NCBI RefSeq assembly: GCF_037911135.1
Contig: NZ_JBBLYU010000001.1
Coordinates: 620,001-684,000, forward strand
Direction: 5' to 3'
DNA length: 64,000 bases
DNA from: Phaeobacter sp. A36a-5a
GTDB taxonomy: Bacteria; Pseudomonadota; Alphaproteobacteria; Rhodobacterales; Rhodobacteraceae
In this document: positions 33,386 through 42,596 of the stretch, piece after piece
Layout of the letters: the number at the start of each line of letters is the position of its first letter
Position numbering within the stretch: position 1 is the first letter of the stretch
The notes under the pieces: model-generated
What the model was told of the DNA's origin: nothing
The model's database searches: none
Seen by the model: the letters and a program-made list of their open reading frames with translations, nothing else
Made by a program: the position numbers and the translations under genes

Positions 33386-36300
33386 ACCGCGCCCTCCAGC
33401 TCAGCCATGATCGAGTTGCGCCGCGTGCTCCACAGGCCGGCATCAAACAGCGCGCGAAAGCGGTCGCGCATGGCAGCCAGCGCGTCGGGGTTCTCGCGCT
33501 CCATGAAGTCGACCAGATCCTCGCGGCCCAAAGTGGCCTCGAAATAGAGATCAAAGAGATGCGGCTGCACCACCTGCGCCAGATGGGCAAAGGCCGCCAT
33601 ATGATCCAGTGTCGCCGCGATTTCCGCCGCGCCGCGAAAGCCGTGGTTCATCATCGAGGTGGCCCAATCGGGATTGGCGGCGCGGGCGCGCGTCACGCGG
33701 GCGATCTCCTCGCCCAAGCTGCGCGCCTGCGGTTTGTCAGGCCGGGTGGCATCCATGTGGTAGAGCGCCGGTGCCTTTTGGCCGATGCGCGCCATGGCGG
33801 CGGCAAATCCGGCCTCATGCGCGGCATAATCCGAGGCCACCAGCAGGTCGGTTTCCGGCAGATCCTGCAGGTGCACAAAACTATCCGTGGTTTGCAGCCG
33901 GATCTCCAGGGCCTCGCGGGCATCGGTGATGGTGCCCTTGGCATCAATCGCGTGCGACGACGCGTTGAGCCAGGCCTCGCCCGCTGCCGCGCGGGCCGCG
34001 TCGCTGTAGTCATCCAGATGCGGGTTCATCGACAGGCCATATTGACCCGGTTTCGGGCCAAAGACGCGGGGCGTCTGCGCCAGATAGGGATTGTCGCTCG
34101 CGCTTTCCTCGCGGCCTGCCAGCGCGGCGGCGGCGGCCTCGAACATCTGCGCCAGACCGGGGAAGACGTCACGGAACAGACCGGAGACCCGCAGGGTGAC
34201 ATCAATGCGTGGCCGGTTCAGCATCGAGAGCGGCAGCACCTCGAAACCGGAGACGCGCTCGGAGCCTTCGTCCCACTTGGGCGCCAGCCCCGCCAGATGC
34301 AGCGCCATGGCAAATTCCTCGCCCGCGGTGCGCATGGTGGCCGAGCCCCAGAGATCAATCACCAGCCCGCGTGGCCAGTCGCCATGGTCCTGAAGATGGC
34401 GGCGCAGCAGCTCTTCTGCCAGCTTGACCCCTTGCGCCTGCGCCGCGCGCGACGGCACCGCGCGGGGATCCGTGGTAAAGAGGTTGCGCCCGGTCGGGAT
34501 CACATCCGTACGGCCGCGAAACGGCGAGCCGGAGGGGCCGGGGGCCACCATCTGGCCATTCAGCGCGGCCACCAGCCCGGCGCGTTCCTCAGCGCCGCAT
34601 TGACCGGTGCCAAAGATATGCAGCCCTTCCCCATATTGGCTTTCCTTGATGTCGCAGACAAAGGCGTCGATCCGGGTGATCGCCTCGGCGGGCGAGGTGT
34701 CGGGCGTGAGGCCCAGATCAGCCTCCACGCCTGTGCCCTGCGCCTCGGCCCGGATGCTGTCGATCAGCCGGTCGCGGCGGGCCGGATCCAATCCGTCAGC
34801 GGTGGAATATTCATCAAGCAGGCTTTCCAGCCGCGCCATGCCTGCGGGCAGATTGGTCTGCGCCAGCGGCGGCGGCAGATGGCCCAGGGTGACGGCGCCA
34901 ATGCGGCGCTTGGCCTGTGCGGCCTCGCCCGGATCATTGACGATAAAGGGATAGGCGACAGGCAGCGGCCCGGTCAGCACCTCGGGCCAGCAGTGCTCGG
35001 ACAGGGCGACGGCCTTGCCCGGCAGCCACTCCAGCGTGCCATGGGCGCCGATGTGGACAATGGCGTCGGACTGGCTGCGCAGCCAGATGTAAAACGCCAC
35101 ATAGGCATGGCGCGGGGTGCGGTCGAGATCGTGGTAATCATCGACGCGGGTCTTGACCTCGCCGCGTTCGGGTTGCAGCGCGATCAGCGCCTTGCCTGCC
35201 CGCAACGCCTTGAAGTGAAAGGCACCATCGCGGCAATCCGGGTCTTCCTCAGCGGCACCCCAGGCCTCCGACAGCCTGTCCTGCAACACCTTCGGCAGGG
35301 TCGCCAGCGCAGCCCGGTAGCCCTGTAGCGAGATGGTCTGCGTCTCCGCCATCAGCCGCAGGCCGGTGCTTTCCAGCGGTTCCACGACATAGCCCTGATC
35401 CCAGAGCTCGCGCAGGATTTCATCGCAGGAGGCCAGCGCATCCAGTCCCACCGCATGGGCCAGATTGTGATCGCGGCCCGGATAGGTGGACAGCACCAGC
35501 GCCAGACGTTTGTCGGCATTGGGCAGCTTCGCCAGCCGCAGCCAGCCCTCGATCCGGTCAACGGCTGCGGTGATGCGGCCGGGATCGGCGCGATGGGCAA
35601 AGCGGGAATATTGCAGATCCGGGTCTTTCTTGCCCGGCGCCTTGAAGCTGACCAGCCCGGCGAAAATGCGGCCATCCACCTCGGGCAGCACCACATGCAT
35701 GGCTAGATCGGCCGGGGACAGCCCGCGATCCGCCTCGGTCCAGTCCTTGCGCCGCGCGGTGGACAGGGCGACCTGGAACACCGGACAGCCGGTGGTGGAG
35801 AGCGGCGACGCGCTGCCATCGGTGCCCTGCGCCGAGAAGGCGGTGGCGTTCACGATGGCTGCCGGCGCCAGTCCGGGCAGTTTGTCACGCAGCCAGTCCG
35901 CGCTGGCCGGTGCCTTGAGGCTGGCAGCAAAGGCGCCATAGGCCGCATAGCCCCGCCCGCGCAGCTCATTGATCAGCGCATCCACCGGGGCGGTATCGGC
36001 GGCCGTCAGATAGGAGCGGTAGAAACTCACCAATATGAGAGGTTTGTCCTGCGCCGGCAGATCCGCCAGCACGCCTTTTTCCGGGTCATAGAACCCATGT
36101 TCGGGCGTGCTCTTGAGGCCAAGGACCGGACCAGCATAAAGCCCCGCCGCCAGCGATAGCTGGGCAAGTGCCGCCTGTGCCGCCACCGCACCGCCGGCAT
36201 CACATAGATGCTGGAGACGGCGCAGAGTTGAAACCGGCAGCGTCGAGAGGGCGTCCAGACGGGCATCTTCGCGCCCGTCAGCCGGCAGGATCGCCAGCGC

Positions 36301-36627
36301 GATGCCCTTGCGCCGCGCCAGATCCTGTAGCGTGGCAAGCCCGTAGGACCAGTAGCTTTCGCCGCCGATCAGACGTACCAGAACGCCCTTGGCGCCCTCC
36401 AGTGTCTGTTCGGCATAGACATCGACCGAGAGCGGGTGTTTCAGCGCCACCAGATTGGCAAGGCGCAGGCTGGGCAGCTTGCCCTCGGCCCGGTGCCAGC
36501 CCGCCGCAAAGGCCCCGAGATCGCTGTCGGAGAACGAGAGCACCACAAGGTCCGCAGGCGTCTGCCCCAGATCCTGTGGTGTATCACTCTCGTCGAGGCC
36601 GTGGCTTTCGCGGAAGACGACATGCAT
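33382..36627 (-). CDS. cobN: Cobaltochelatase subunit CobN
   Basis: The 1081-residue large subunit of the ATP-dependent cobaltochelatase, which inserts Co2+ into hydrogenobyrinate a,c-diamide with CobS and CobT (neither gene is in this window). Conserved CobN/BchH blocks include VLSTYPGRDHNLAHAVGLDA, VHIGAHGTLEWLPGKAVAL followed by PVAYPFIVNDPGEAAQAKRR, and NPWL/MMNHGFRGAAEIAATLDHM-type C-terminal sequence. The length is slightly shorter than many CobN proteins but no domain seems lost. AAAGG precedes the ATG. Confidence 0.94.
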   Translation of the reverse strand: MHVVFRESHGLDESDTPQDLGQTPADLVVLSFSDSDLGAFAAGWHRAEGKLPSLRLANLVALKHPLSVDVYAEQTLEGAKGVLVRLIGGESYWSYGLATLQDLARRKGIALAILPADGREDARLDALSTLPVSTLRRLQHLCDAGGAVAAQAALAQLSLAAGLYAGPVLGLKSTPEHGFYDPEKGVLADLPAQDKPLILVSFYRSYLTAADTAPVDALINELRGRGYAAYGAFAASLKAPASADWLRDKLPGLAPAAIVNATAFSAQGTDGSASPLSTTGCPVFQVALSTARRKDWTEADRGLSPADLAMHVVLPEVDGRIFAGLVSFKAPGKKDPDLQYSRFAHRADPGRITAAVDRIEGWLRLAKLPNADKRLALVLSTYPGRDHNLAHAVGLDALASCDEILRELWDQGYVVEPLESTGLRLMAETQTISLQGYRAALATLPKVLQDRLSEAWGAAEEDPDCRDGAFHFKALRAGKALIALQPERGEVKTRVDDYHDLDRTPRHAYVAFYIWLRSQSDAIVHIGAHGTLEWLPGKAVALSEHCWPEVLTGPLPVAYPFIVNDPGEAAQAKRRIGAVTLGHLPPPLAQTNLPAGMARLESLLDEYSTADGLDPARRDRLIDSIRAEAQGTGVEADLGLTPDTSPAEAITRIDAFVCDIKESQYGEGLHIFGTGQCGAEERAGLVAALNGQMVAPGPSGSPFRGRTDVIPTGRNLFTTDPRAVPSRAAQAQGVKLAEELLRRHLQDHGDWPRGLVIDLWGSATMRTAGEEFAMALHLAGLAPKWDEGSERVSGFEVLPLSMLNRPRIDVTLRVSGLFRDVFPGLAQMFEAAAAALAGREESASDNPYLAQTPRVFGPKPGQYGLSMNPHLDDYSDAARAAAGEAWLNASSHAIDAKGTITDAREALEIRLQTTDSFVHLQDLPETDLLVASDYAAHEAGFAAAMARIGQKAPALYHMDATRPDKPQARSLGEEIARVTRARAANPDWATSMMNHGFRGAAEIAATLDHMAAFAHLAQVVQPHLFDLYFEATLGREDLVDFMERENPDALAAMRDRFRALFDAGLWSTRRNSIMAELEGAV

Positions 36628-36718
36628 GGGTCAGGCCTTTGTATTCTGGCAGGCGGCGGGCGCTCTGTGGGCTGCGTCCGAGCCTGGGAGGGTGCGAATG
36701 CGCCCGACCGGCATCGGC

Positions 36719-37804
36719 TCAGGCCCCCAGCTCGGCGCGGATGGCGGCGGCGTCGATGTTGTCATGCTCGGCAATCACCACCAGCTGGGTGCGCCGGGGC
36801 ATGTCACCCCAGGGCTGGTCATATTGCGCGCGCAGGCGTTCGCCCACGGCCTGAACAAGCATCCGCATCGGTTTTCCTTCCACCGCCACATAACCTTTGA
36901 CGCGCAGGATATTGCGCTCGCGGGCGAGTTTCACGATGGCATCTTGCAATGCCTGCGGATCGGAAACTTCGCCGAGGTCGACCACGATTGTATCAAAATC
37001 GTCATGGCTGTGATCATGGTGGTGATGATCGTGATCGTGATCGTGGTCGTGATCATCGTCATGGTGGTGATGATGCTCATGGTGCGACGGGCGCGCATCC
37101 AGATCGTCTTCGGCCGCGGCCTCAAGTCCCAGAATGACGCGCGGGTCGATCACGCCTTCGGACATCGACAGGATCGGCAGTTTGCGCGGCGCTTCGGCCT
37201 CGATCATCGCGCGGGCCTTGTCCAGGCCCTCTTCACCGGCCAGATCGGCCTTCGACAACAGGATGATGTCCGCGCAGGAGATCTGATCCTTGAACAGCTC
37301 CGACAGCGGGGTTTCATGGTCGATGCCCTCATCGGCTTCCCGCTGGGCCTGCACCGCATCCAGATCGGTGGCGAACTGGCCCTTGGCGACCGCTTCGGCG
37401 TCGGCCAGCGCAACCACGCCATCCACGGTGATGCGCGACCGGATCGCGGGCCAGTCAAAGGCCTTCAGCAGCGGTTTCGGCAGCGCCAGACCGGAGGTTT
37501 CGATCACGATGTGATCGGGTTTTTCCGGCAGGTTCATCAGCTGTTCGATGGTGGGGATGAAATCATCGGCCACGGTGCAGCAGATACACCCGTTGGCGAG
37601 CTCCATGATGTTCTCCGCCGGGCAGTTCTCATCGGCGCAGGATTTCAGGATTTCACCGTCCACACCGGCGGTGCCAAATTCATTGACCACCACGGCCAGA
37701 CGCTTGCCCTGCGGGTTCTGCATCAGATGGCGGATCAGGGTGGTTTTGCCCGCACCAAGGAAGCCGGTGATGACGGTGACGGGGATTTTGTTCAGATCGC
37801 TCAT
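36719..37804 (-). CDS. cobW: Cobalamin synthesis GTPase CobW with His-rich metal-binding loop
   Basis: A 361-residue COG0523 G3E GTPase. P-loop GFLGAGKT is at residues 14-21, the metal-binding CxCC motif is GCICC around residues 72-76, and the nucleotide specificity loop is SKAD near 184-187. Residues 241-268 are almost only His and Asp (17 His in 28), a metal-binding linker before the C-terminal CobW_C domain. CobW is thought to deliver cobalt to CobNST. I begin at the ATG at 37804, four bases after the DUF1636 stop. Confidence 0.93.
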   Translation of the reverse strand: MSDLNKIPVTVITGFLGAGKTTLIRHLMQNPQGKRLAVVVNEFGTAGVDGEILKSCADENCPAENIMELANGCICCTVADDFIPTIEQLMNLPEKPDHIVIETSGLALPKPLLKAFDWPAIRSRITVDGVVALADAEAVAKGQFATDLDAVQAQREADEGIDHETPLSELFKDQISCADIILLSKADLAGEEGLDKARAMIEAEAPRKLPILSMSEGVIDPRVILGLEAAAEDDLDARPSHHEHHHHHDDDHDHDHDHDHHHHDHSHDDFDTIVVDLGEVSDPQALQDAIVKLARERNILRVKGYVAVEGKPMRMLVQAVGERLRAQYDQPWGDMPRRTQLVVIAEHDNIDAAAIRAELGA

Positions 37805-37808
37805 GGGG

Positions 37809-38216
37809 TCAGTCCTTGGATAAGGAGGGAGGAGTGGGAGAGGTCGCCGCAGGTGCCGGCGCAGGCGGGATACGGGCGATGGATTGCTTGCGGAACACCA
37901 CGGGGCGTTCGCGCCAGGGCACCAGACCATCCGTGGTGGCGGCATAGGCGGCAGCGCCGCTCAGGATGTCGGGCACATGCTCGTCGGGATCAAGATCACC
38001 GTAGATGTAGCTCCAGCGGGCGTCGCCGCCGCTCAGCACCATGGAACAGCCACGGGTACAGGCTGAGAGGCATTCGACACCGCGCACCGCAACGCCTTCG
38101 GGCAGATCGGCCTCTTGCAGGGCGGCCAGCATACGGGCACCGGGGCGGGGGGCCTCCGGGTCGGTCACCTCGCCGCGACGGCAGGTGGTGCAGATCGTCA
38201 ATGTTACCTCGGCCAT
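37809..38216 (-). CDS. DUF1636 family protein (probable [2Fe-2S] thioredoxin-like)
   Basis: A 135-residue protein with cysteines C9 and C12 (CTTC) and C49, C53 and C57 (ECLSACTRGC), a pattern like thioredoxin-fold [2Fe-2S] ferredoxins. YIYGDLDPDEHVPDI follows and the C terminus is Pro/Ala-rich. DUF1636 genes commonly sit beside cobW in alphaproteobacteria. Here it is the first gene after the second cobalamin riboswitch and is four bases from cobW, which suggests a redox or metal-handling role in cobalt delivery. No function is established. Confidence 0.85.
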   Translation of the reverse strand: MAEVTLTICTTCRRGEVTDPEAPRPGARMLAALQEADLPEGVAVRGVECLSACTRGCSMVLSGGDARWSYIYGDLDPDEHVPDILSGAAAYAATTDGLVPWRERPVVFRKQSIARIPPAPAPAATSPTPPSLSKD

Positions 38217-38329
38217 GAGCGCCCTTCACTTGGTTCAGCGAGGGGGCTGCGGGCCAGCGGGGGCGCGAGGGTCGCGCGCGGATCCCAGCCGGTCGCGGAA
38301 CACCCCGTCCGCCCGTTGCATTTCGTGCG

Positions 38330-38504
38330 TTGGCAGGTCTCCCGGCTTGCGGATGCCAGGACCTTTTTCGGGTCCTGACGGTCATCCTGCCTTCCCGAGT
38401 GGTACTCAGTGGCGTCGGAGACCTCTCCGGTCACGGTCGCGGGGGCGGCTGTGCTTTGACGGACCCTGATGGCCCAACTGTCACATTCCCTCTTCGCCTG
38501 CCAA
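38330..38504 (-). ncRNA. Cobalamin riboswitch upstream of DUF1636-cobWNGHIJ
   Basis: On the minus strand the element is closed by a perfect 8-bp P1 helix: TTGGCAGG (complement of 38497-38504) pairs with CCTGCCAA (complement of 38330-38337). Inside are GAGGGAATG, CAGCCGCCCCCGCGACCGTGA and the B12 box GCAAGCCGGGAGACCTGCC. A variable hairpin (AGGACCCGAAAAAGGTCCT) is also present. It ends about 115 bases before the DUF1636 start and should shut the operon off when adenosylcobalamin is abundant. Confidence 0.93.
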
Positions 38505-38584
38505 ATGGCAGGAACCAACAAAACCCCCTTGCGCCATTGCCCCTGTCTTTGTCAAGAGATGGGCGAACCAGTAGGAGAGCCACA

Positions 38585-39220
38585 ATGAGCGATACGCCCG
38601 AGACCGACATTTCCGAAGCAGAAGCGGCACGCCATGCGGCGAAAATGGCCAAGAAGAAGGCCGCCCGCGACCGCATGATGCAGAACAAGGATGGCGAAAA
38701 GGGGCTGATCATCGTCCACACCGGTCCGGGCAAGGGCAAGTCCAGCTCCGGATTTGGCATGATCATGCGCTGCATTGCCCATGGGATGCCGTCGGCAGTG
38801 GTGCAGTTCATCAAAGGCGCCTGGCAGACCGGTGAACGCACCCTGATCGAGGAGAACTTCAGCGAGCTGTGCCAGTTCTACGCGATGGGCGAAGGCTTTA
38901 CCTGGGAGACCCAGGACAAGGCGCGCGATATTGCCGCCGCGCAGAAGGGCTGGGAGAAGGCCAAGGAGATGATCCGCGACGAGCGCAACGCCATGGTGCT
39001 CCTCGATGAAATCAATATCGCGCTGCGCTATGACTACATCGACATTGCCGATGTGGTAGAATTCCTTGAGACCGAGAAACCGCCGATGACCCATGTCGTC
39101 CTGACCGGTCGCAACGCCAAGGAAGAGCTGATCGAGATCGCCGATCTGGTCACCGAAATGGGTCAGATCAAACATCCTTTCCGCGACGGCATCAAAGCCC
39201 AGAAGGGTGTGGAGTTCTGA
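38585..39220 (+). CDS. cobO: Corrinoid adenosyltransferase (ATP:cob(I)alamin, CobO/BtuR type)
   Basis: A 211-residue P-loop enzyme. Walker A is GPGKGKSSS, with GFGMIMRCIAHGMPSAVVQFIKGAW and VLLDEINIALRYDYID downstream, typical of CobO/CobA adenosyltransferases. It attaches the 5'-deoxyadenosyl group to cobalt. The ATG at 38585 is preceded by AGGAG. It is divergent from the riboswitch-controlled operon, so the minus-strand riboswitch does not control it. The N-terminal ~40 residues are Lys/Ala-rich. A terminator follows. Confidence 0.94.
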   Translation: MSDTPETDISEAEAARHAAKMAKKKAARDRMMQNKDGEKGLIIVHTGPGKGKSSSGFGMIMRCIAHGMPSAVVQFIKGAWQTGERTLIEENFSELCQFYAMGEGFTWETQDKARDIAAAQKGWEKAKEMIRDERNAMVLLDEINIALRYDYIDIADVVEFLETEKPPMTHVVLTGRNAKEELIEIADLVTEMGQIKHPFRDGIKAQKGVEF

Positions 39221-39251
39221 TTTTCTGACGTGATCGTGACATGAGGCGGAA

Positions 39252-39283
39252 AGCTCCTGCACTATTTTGCGGGGGCTTTTTTT
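39252..39283 (+). terminator. Rho-independent terminator after cobO
   Basis: AGCTCCTGC pairs with GCGGGGGCT (9 bp, two G-U pairs) across an eight-base loop and runs into seven Ts. It lies about 30 bases after the cobO stop. Confidence 0.88.
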
Positions 39284-39467
39284 GTTGGCGATTGTTGTTC
39301 GGATGCGGGGTCGGTGGCAGGCGGTGAAAGCGGACCCGCAGGGCGGGCTCCGGGCCGGGAGAGTCCGAATTCTTGAAATTTATCTCGATTTTCCACGGTG
39401 AATTTACGGCTGTGTAACGCACAAGGTTTAGGCAGGTCACCTACACAAGTAGCGATGGGAAATCACT

Positions 39468-40700
39468 TTGACGTTCATGGACAGCCGGATCGAAGCGCGC
39501 CCGCTCAGGGGAGAGGCTCCCTTTGCGCTCAATGAAGTATTCTACTCCAGAACGGATGGCCGTGGGGTTATTCAAATCGGAAACGAGATTTTCCGGCGGG
39601 TGTCAGACTACCCGTGGGGCGATCTGATCGGAGCGCCACATAAGATCATCCGCCACGAGGATATGCCGCGCGGGGTGTTCCAGCTGTTCTGGGAGACCAT
39701 CCAGGCCGGCGATTTCTTTGGCGGCTACATAAAGAACAAGTCCCGCGATGGGCTGCACTACTGGGTTTATGCAGTTGTTGTCCCCTGCGAAGAGGGGTTT
39801 CTTTCGGCGCGGATCAAACCGACCAGCAAACTGTTTGATAAGATTGCACAAGGCTATGCGGATCTGCTGAAAGCCGAGCAGGACGGCGGGCTCAGCCCTG
39901 AGGAAAGCCGTGACAGGCTGCTGGACTGGTGTCGTGAACTGGGTTTTGAGAACTACCAGCAGTTTGCCGCCAACGCGCTGGCAGATGAGCTGGCGGCCCG
40001 CGATCAGGGGATGGAAAATGCGCCTGATCTGGCGATTGAACGCCTGCGGACCATGCTCGCAAACTCGGATGTTCTTGCAGAAGAAACCCGTGGTCTGATC
40101 GACGATTTTGCGGCGATGCGCACCATTCCCCACAACCTGCGGGTCCTTGCGTCGCGGATTGAACCGTCGGGCGGCCCGGTGACCGTGCTGTCACAGAACT
40201 ACGGGTCCATCTCGCAGGAGATGTCGAACTGGTTCGCCACCCATGTTATGGGCAAGGACAGCAATTTTTCAAAGATCAAGGGGCAGGTCAGCCAGAGCCT
40301 GTTCGTGGCAGGCGTCGTACGTATTTTCAGTGAATGCAGCAAGCAGCTTCAAAGCGAAAATCATGCAGTGCTGGGTGAGGAGGGCCGGGCGCATGAGCAA
40401 TCGCTGCTGCGGGCGCTAGCCATGGTACAGGAAGAACATGCTCGCACACAGCTGTCGGATGTGAACCGCGAGGCGGAGCGAATCACCAAGATCTGCGAAA
40501 ACATGCAGCGCCAGCTGCTGGGGCTGAGTTCGACGCGGGTGCTGTGCAAAATCGAAAGCGCGCGGCTTCCCGAGGATGGTCATTCTCTGTCTGACATCAT
40601 CGACCAGCTGGGACGATTCCAGCAGCGTATCTCGCAGCGGCTTCAGCACATCAGCAAGCTGTGCTCCAACGATCCGTCGCCCGCAGATCAGACCGCATGA
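39468..40700 (+). CDS. Aer-like PAS domain protein without MCP signalling domain
   Basis: A 410-residue soluble protein. Residues about 20-120 are an Aer-type PAS fold: FRRVSDYPWGDLIGAPHKIIRHEDMP, then IKNKSRDGLHYWVYAVVVP, matching the FAD-binding PAS of energy-taxis receptors (RHxDMP at 62-67, YWV at 98-100). The remaining ~290 residues are helical, with no HAMP region, membrane helix or recognisable MCP hairpin. The TTG at 39468 has GGGA seven bases upstream; the ATG at 39477 is an alternative. It stands alone between cobO and glpD. A redox or energy sensor is inferred; its output partner is unknown. Confidence 0.75.
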   Translation: MTFMDSRIEARPLRGEAPFALNEVFYSRTDGRGVIQIGNEIFRRVSDYPWGDLIGAPHKIIRHEDMPRGVFQLFWETIQAGDFFGGYIKNKSRDGLHYWVYAVVVPCEEGFLSARIKPTSKLFDKIAQGYADLLKAEQDGGLSPEESRDRLLDWCRELGFENYQQFAANALADELAARDQGMENAPDLAIERLRTMLANSDVLAEETRGLIDDFAAMRTIPHNLRVLASRIEPSGGPVTVLSQNYGSISQEMSNWFATHVMGKDSNFSKIKGQVSQSLFVAGVVRIFSECSKQLQSENHAVLGEEGRAHEQSLLRALAMVQEEHARTQLSDVNREAERITKICENMQRQLLGLSSTRVLCKIESARLPEDGHSLSDIIDQLGRFQQRISQRLQHISKLCSNDPSPADQTA

Positions 40701-41006
40701 GGCGCGAGAGATCCTTGGGTCGTGCCGGGACATAGCACCGGCAGGCCGCGCCGGACGAAGGCCGCTGCGGATTGTTGACCGAAGAAATATGGCAACGCTT
40801 GCTCACCCCGGGCATTGCCGCTCTTGCTGCCAACAATGTCAGCCCCTCTGACCAAATGTTTCGCGTGCGAAACAATCGGACAGGGGGGCTGATACTTTTT
40901 GTAGGCGTTGCGCAGGCTGCGGGCGCATAGGGCTGGGATGTGTTGCCGCGGGGTTAAGCCGCGCAGGCTGAAACGAGCTGAGGCGCGCCCGCTCTGCAAC
41001 TGGACC
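40701..41006. other. Convergent intergenic region with a long inverted repeat
   Basis: No gene is convincing between the PAS gene and glpD. At 40841-40890 a two-tier inverted repeat is present: outer arms AGCCCCTCTG and CAGGGGGGCT, a six-by-six unpaired step, then TGTTTCGC-GT-GCGAAACA (40857-40874, perfect). On the plus strand GATACTTTTTG follows. It may terminate transcription from either side, or the inner 18-bp dyad may be a protein-binding site. Confidence 0.5.
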
Positions 41007-42596
41007 TCAGGCGGTCAGATCGGCGGCCCTTGCACGGATATAGCCGTCAACCGCGGCGCGCTCCTCCTCGGTCAGGCGCAGGGCGAGTTTGGTGCGGCGC
41101 AGGAGGTAATCCTCGCCGGTGCGGACCCATTCGCGGGCGATGGTCCAGTCGAGTTCACGCGCGGTGATGGTGGCGCCAAAAGCCTGGCCAAGATCCTCGG
41201 CTGAGGTTGCCTCGCCCAATACGTCCCAGGCCTCGGTGCCATAGGCGCGGATCAGGCGGCGGGTCGCGTAGGGGCTGAGGAAGGGATAGTCCTGCGCCAG
41301 TTTCGCGGTGAGTTTCGCCACATCGCCGACCGGGAAATCGCCGCCGGGCAGGGCGACACCTGCGGTCCAGTCGCGGGGGAGGTCGGGAAACTGGGTGCCG
41401 ATTTTCTCCAGCGCGGCCTCGGCCAGTTTGCGGTAGGTGGTGATCTTGCCGCCAAAGACATTCAGCAGCGGCGCGGCAGTGTTGTCCAGCGTCAGCACGT
41501 ATTCGCGCGTGGCAGCGGTGGCCGAGCTGGCACCATCGTCATAAAGCGGACGCACGCCGGAATAGGTCCAGACGATATCGTCACGGCTGAGCGGATTGGC
41601 GAAATACTGCGAGGCGAAATTGATCAGGTAATCCTGCTCCTCGGGCGTGCAGGTCGGGGCGGTTTCGGGATCCGGGTGGTCGGCATCGGTGGTGCCGATC
41701 AGCGTGTAGTCCTCTTCGTAGGGAATCGCGAAGATGATGCGGCCATCGGTGCCCTGAAAGAAATAGCAGCGCCCGTGATCGTAGAGTTTCGGGACCACGA
41801 TATGGCTGCCGCGCACCAGCCGTACGCTTTCGCGGCTGTTCTGGCCCAGTTTCTGGCGCAGCACATCGGCAACCCATGGGCCGCCGGCATTGACCAGCAT
41901 CTTTGCGCGCCGTTCGAAGGTCTCGCCGGTGGCGATATCCTGAAGCTGGATCACCCAGTGGTCATCGCGACGCTGGGCGCCGGTGACCTTGGTGCGGGTC
42001 ATGATCTCGGCGCCGCGGGCCTCGGCGTCGCGGGCATTCAGCACCACAAGACGGGCGTCTTCAATCCAGCAGTCGGAATATTCAAAGGCGGTCTTGAACT
42101 TCGGGTCCAGCGGGCGGCCTGCGGGGTCGCTGGCGAGATCCAGTTTGGAGGTGCCGGGCAGGATGCCGCGTTTGCCGAGGCTGTCGTACATGAACAGGCC
42201 AAGGCGGATCAGCCAGGCGGGGCGGCGGCCCTTCATCCACGGCAGAAAGGTGGTCAGCAGTTTCGACGTCGGTGTGGTGTTGTCAAAGCGCATGTCCTTG
42301 TGGAACGGCAGGACAAAACGCATCGGCCAGGAGATATGCGGCATCGCCTTCAGCAGCACCTCGCGTTCGATCAGCGCCTCGCGGACCAGACGGAATTCGA
42401 AGTATTCAAGGTAGCGCAGGCCGCCGTGGAACAGTTTGGTGGAGGCCGAGGAGGTGGCGGAGGCGAGGTCGTTCATTTCGGCCAGCGCCACCGACAGGCC
42501 GCGCCCTGCGGCGTCGCGGGCGATGCCGCAGCCGTTGATGCCGCCGCCGATGATGAAAAGATCGGTGATCTGGTCTTGCGCGTGAGTATCAGGCAT
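41007..42596 (-). CDS. glpD: Aerobic glycerol-3-phosphate dehydrogenase
   Basis: A 529-residue FAD enzyme that oxidises glycerol-3-phosphate to dihydroxyacetone phosphate and feeds electrons to the quinone pool at the inner membrane. The N-terminal FAD site is LFIIGGGINGCGIARDAAGRG, followed by SSASTKLFHGGLRYLE. ADHPDPETAP and GGKITTYRKLAE are family motifs. I start at the ATG at 42596; a TTG at 42620 would add eight residues inside glpR. It overlaps glpR by eight bases, and a GAAAACGAAAG element lies just before its start. Confidence 0.94.
   Translation of the reverse strand: MPDTHAQDQITDLFIIGGGINGCGIARDAAGRGLSVALAEMNDLASATSSASTKLFHGGLRYLEYFEFRLVREALIEREVLLKAMPHISWPMRFVLPFHKDMRFDNTTPTSKLLTTFLPWMKGRRPAWLIRLGLFMYDSLGKRGILPGTSKLDLASDPAGRPLDPKFKTAFEYSDCWIEDARLVVLNARDAEARGAEIMTRTKVTGAQRRDDHWVIQLQDIATGETFERRAKMLVNAGGPWVADVLRQKLGQNSRESVRLVRGSHIVVPKLYDHGRCYFFQGTDGRIIFAIPYEEDYTLIGTTDADHPDPETAPTCTPEEQDYLINFASQYFANPLSRDDIVWTYSGVRPLYDDGASSATAATREYVLTLDNTAAPLLNVFGGKITTYRKLAEAALEKIGTQFPDLPRDWTAGVALPGGDFPVGDVAKLTAKLAQDYPFLSPYATRRLIRAYGTEAWDVLGEATSAEDLGQAFGATITARELDWTIAREWVRTGEDYLLRRTKLALRLTEEERAAVDGYIRARAADLTA

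Noticed and set aside
33559-35328. A long open plus-strand frame opposite cobN
   Set aside because: The protein is low-complexity and rich in Arg, Gly and His with no family match, while cobN on the minus strand is conserved along its whole length.
37015-37085. Tandem GATGATCAT-like simple repeat that could look like a microsatellite or array
   Set aside because: It encodes the His/Asp loop of CobW in frame and needs no other explanation.
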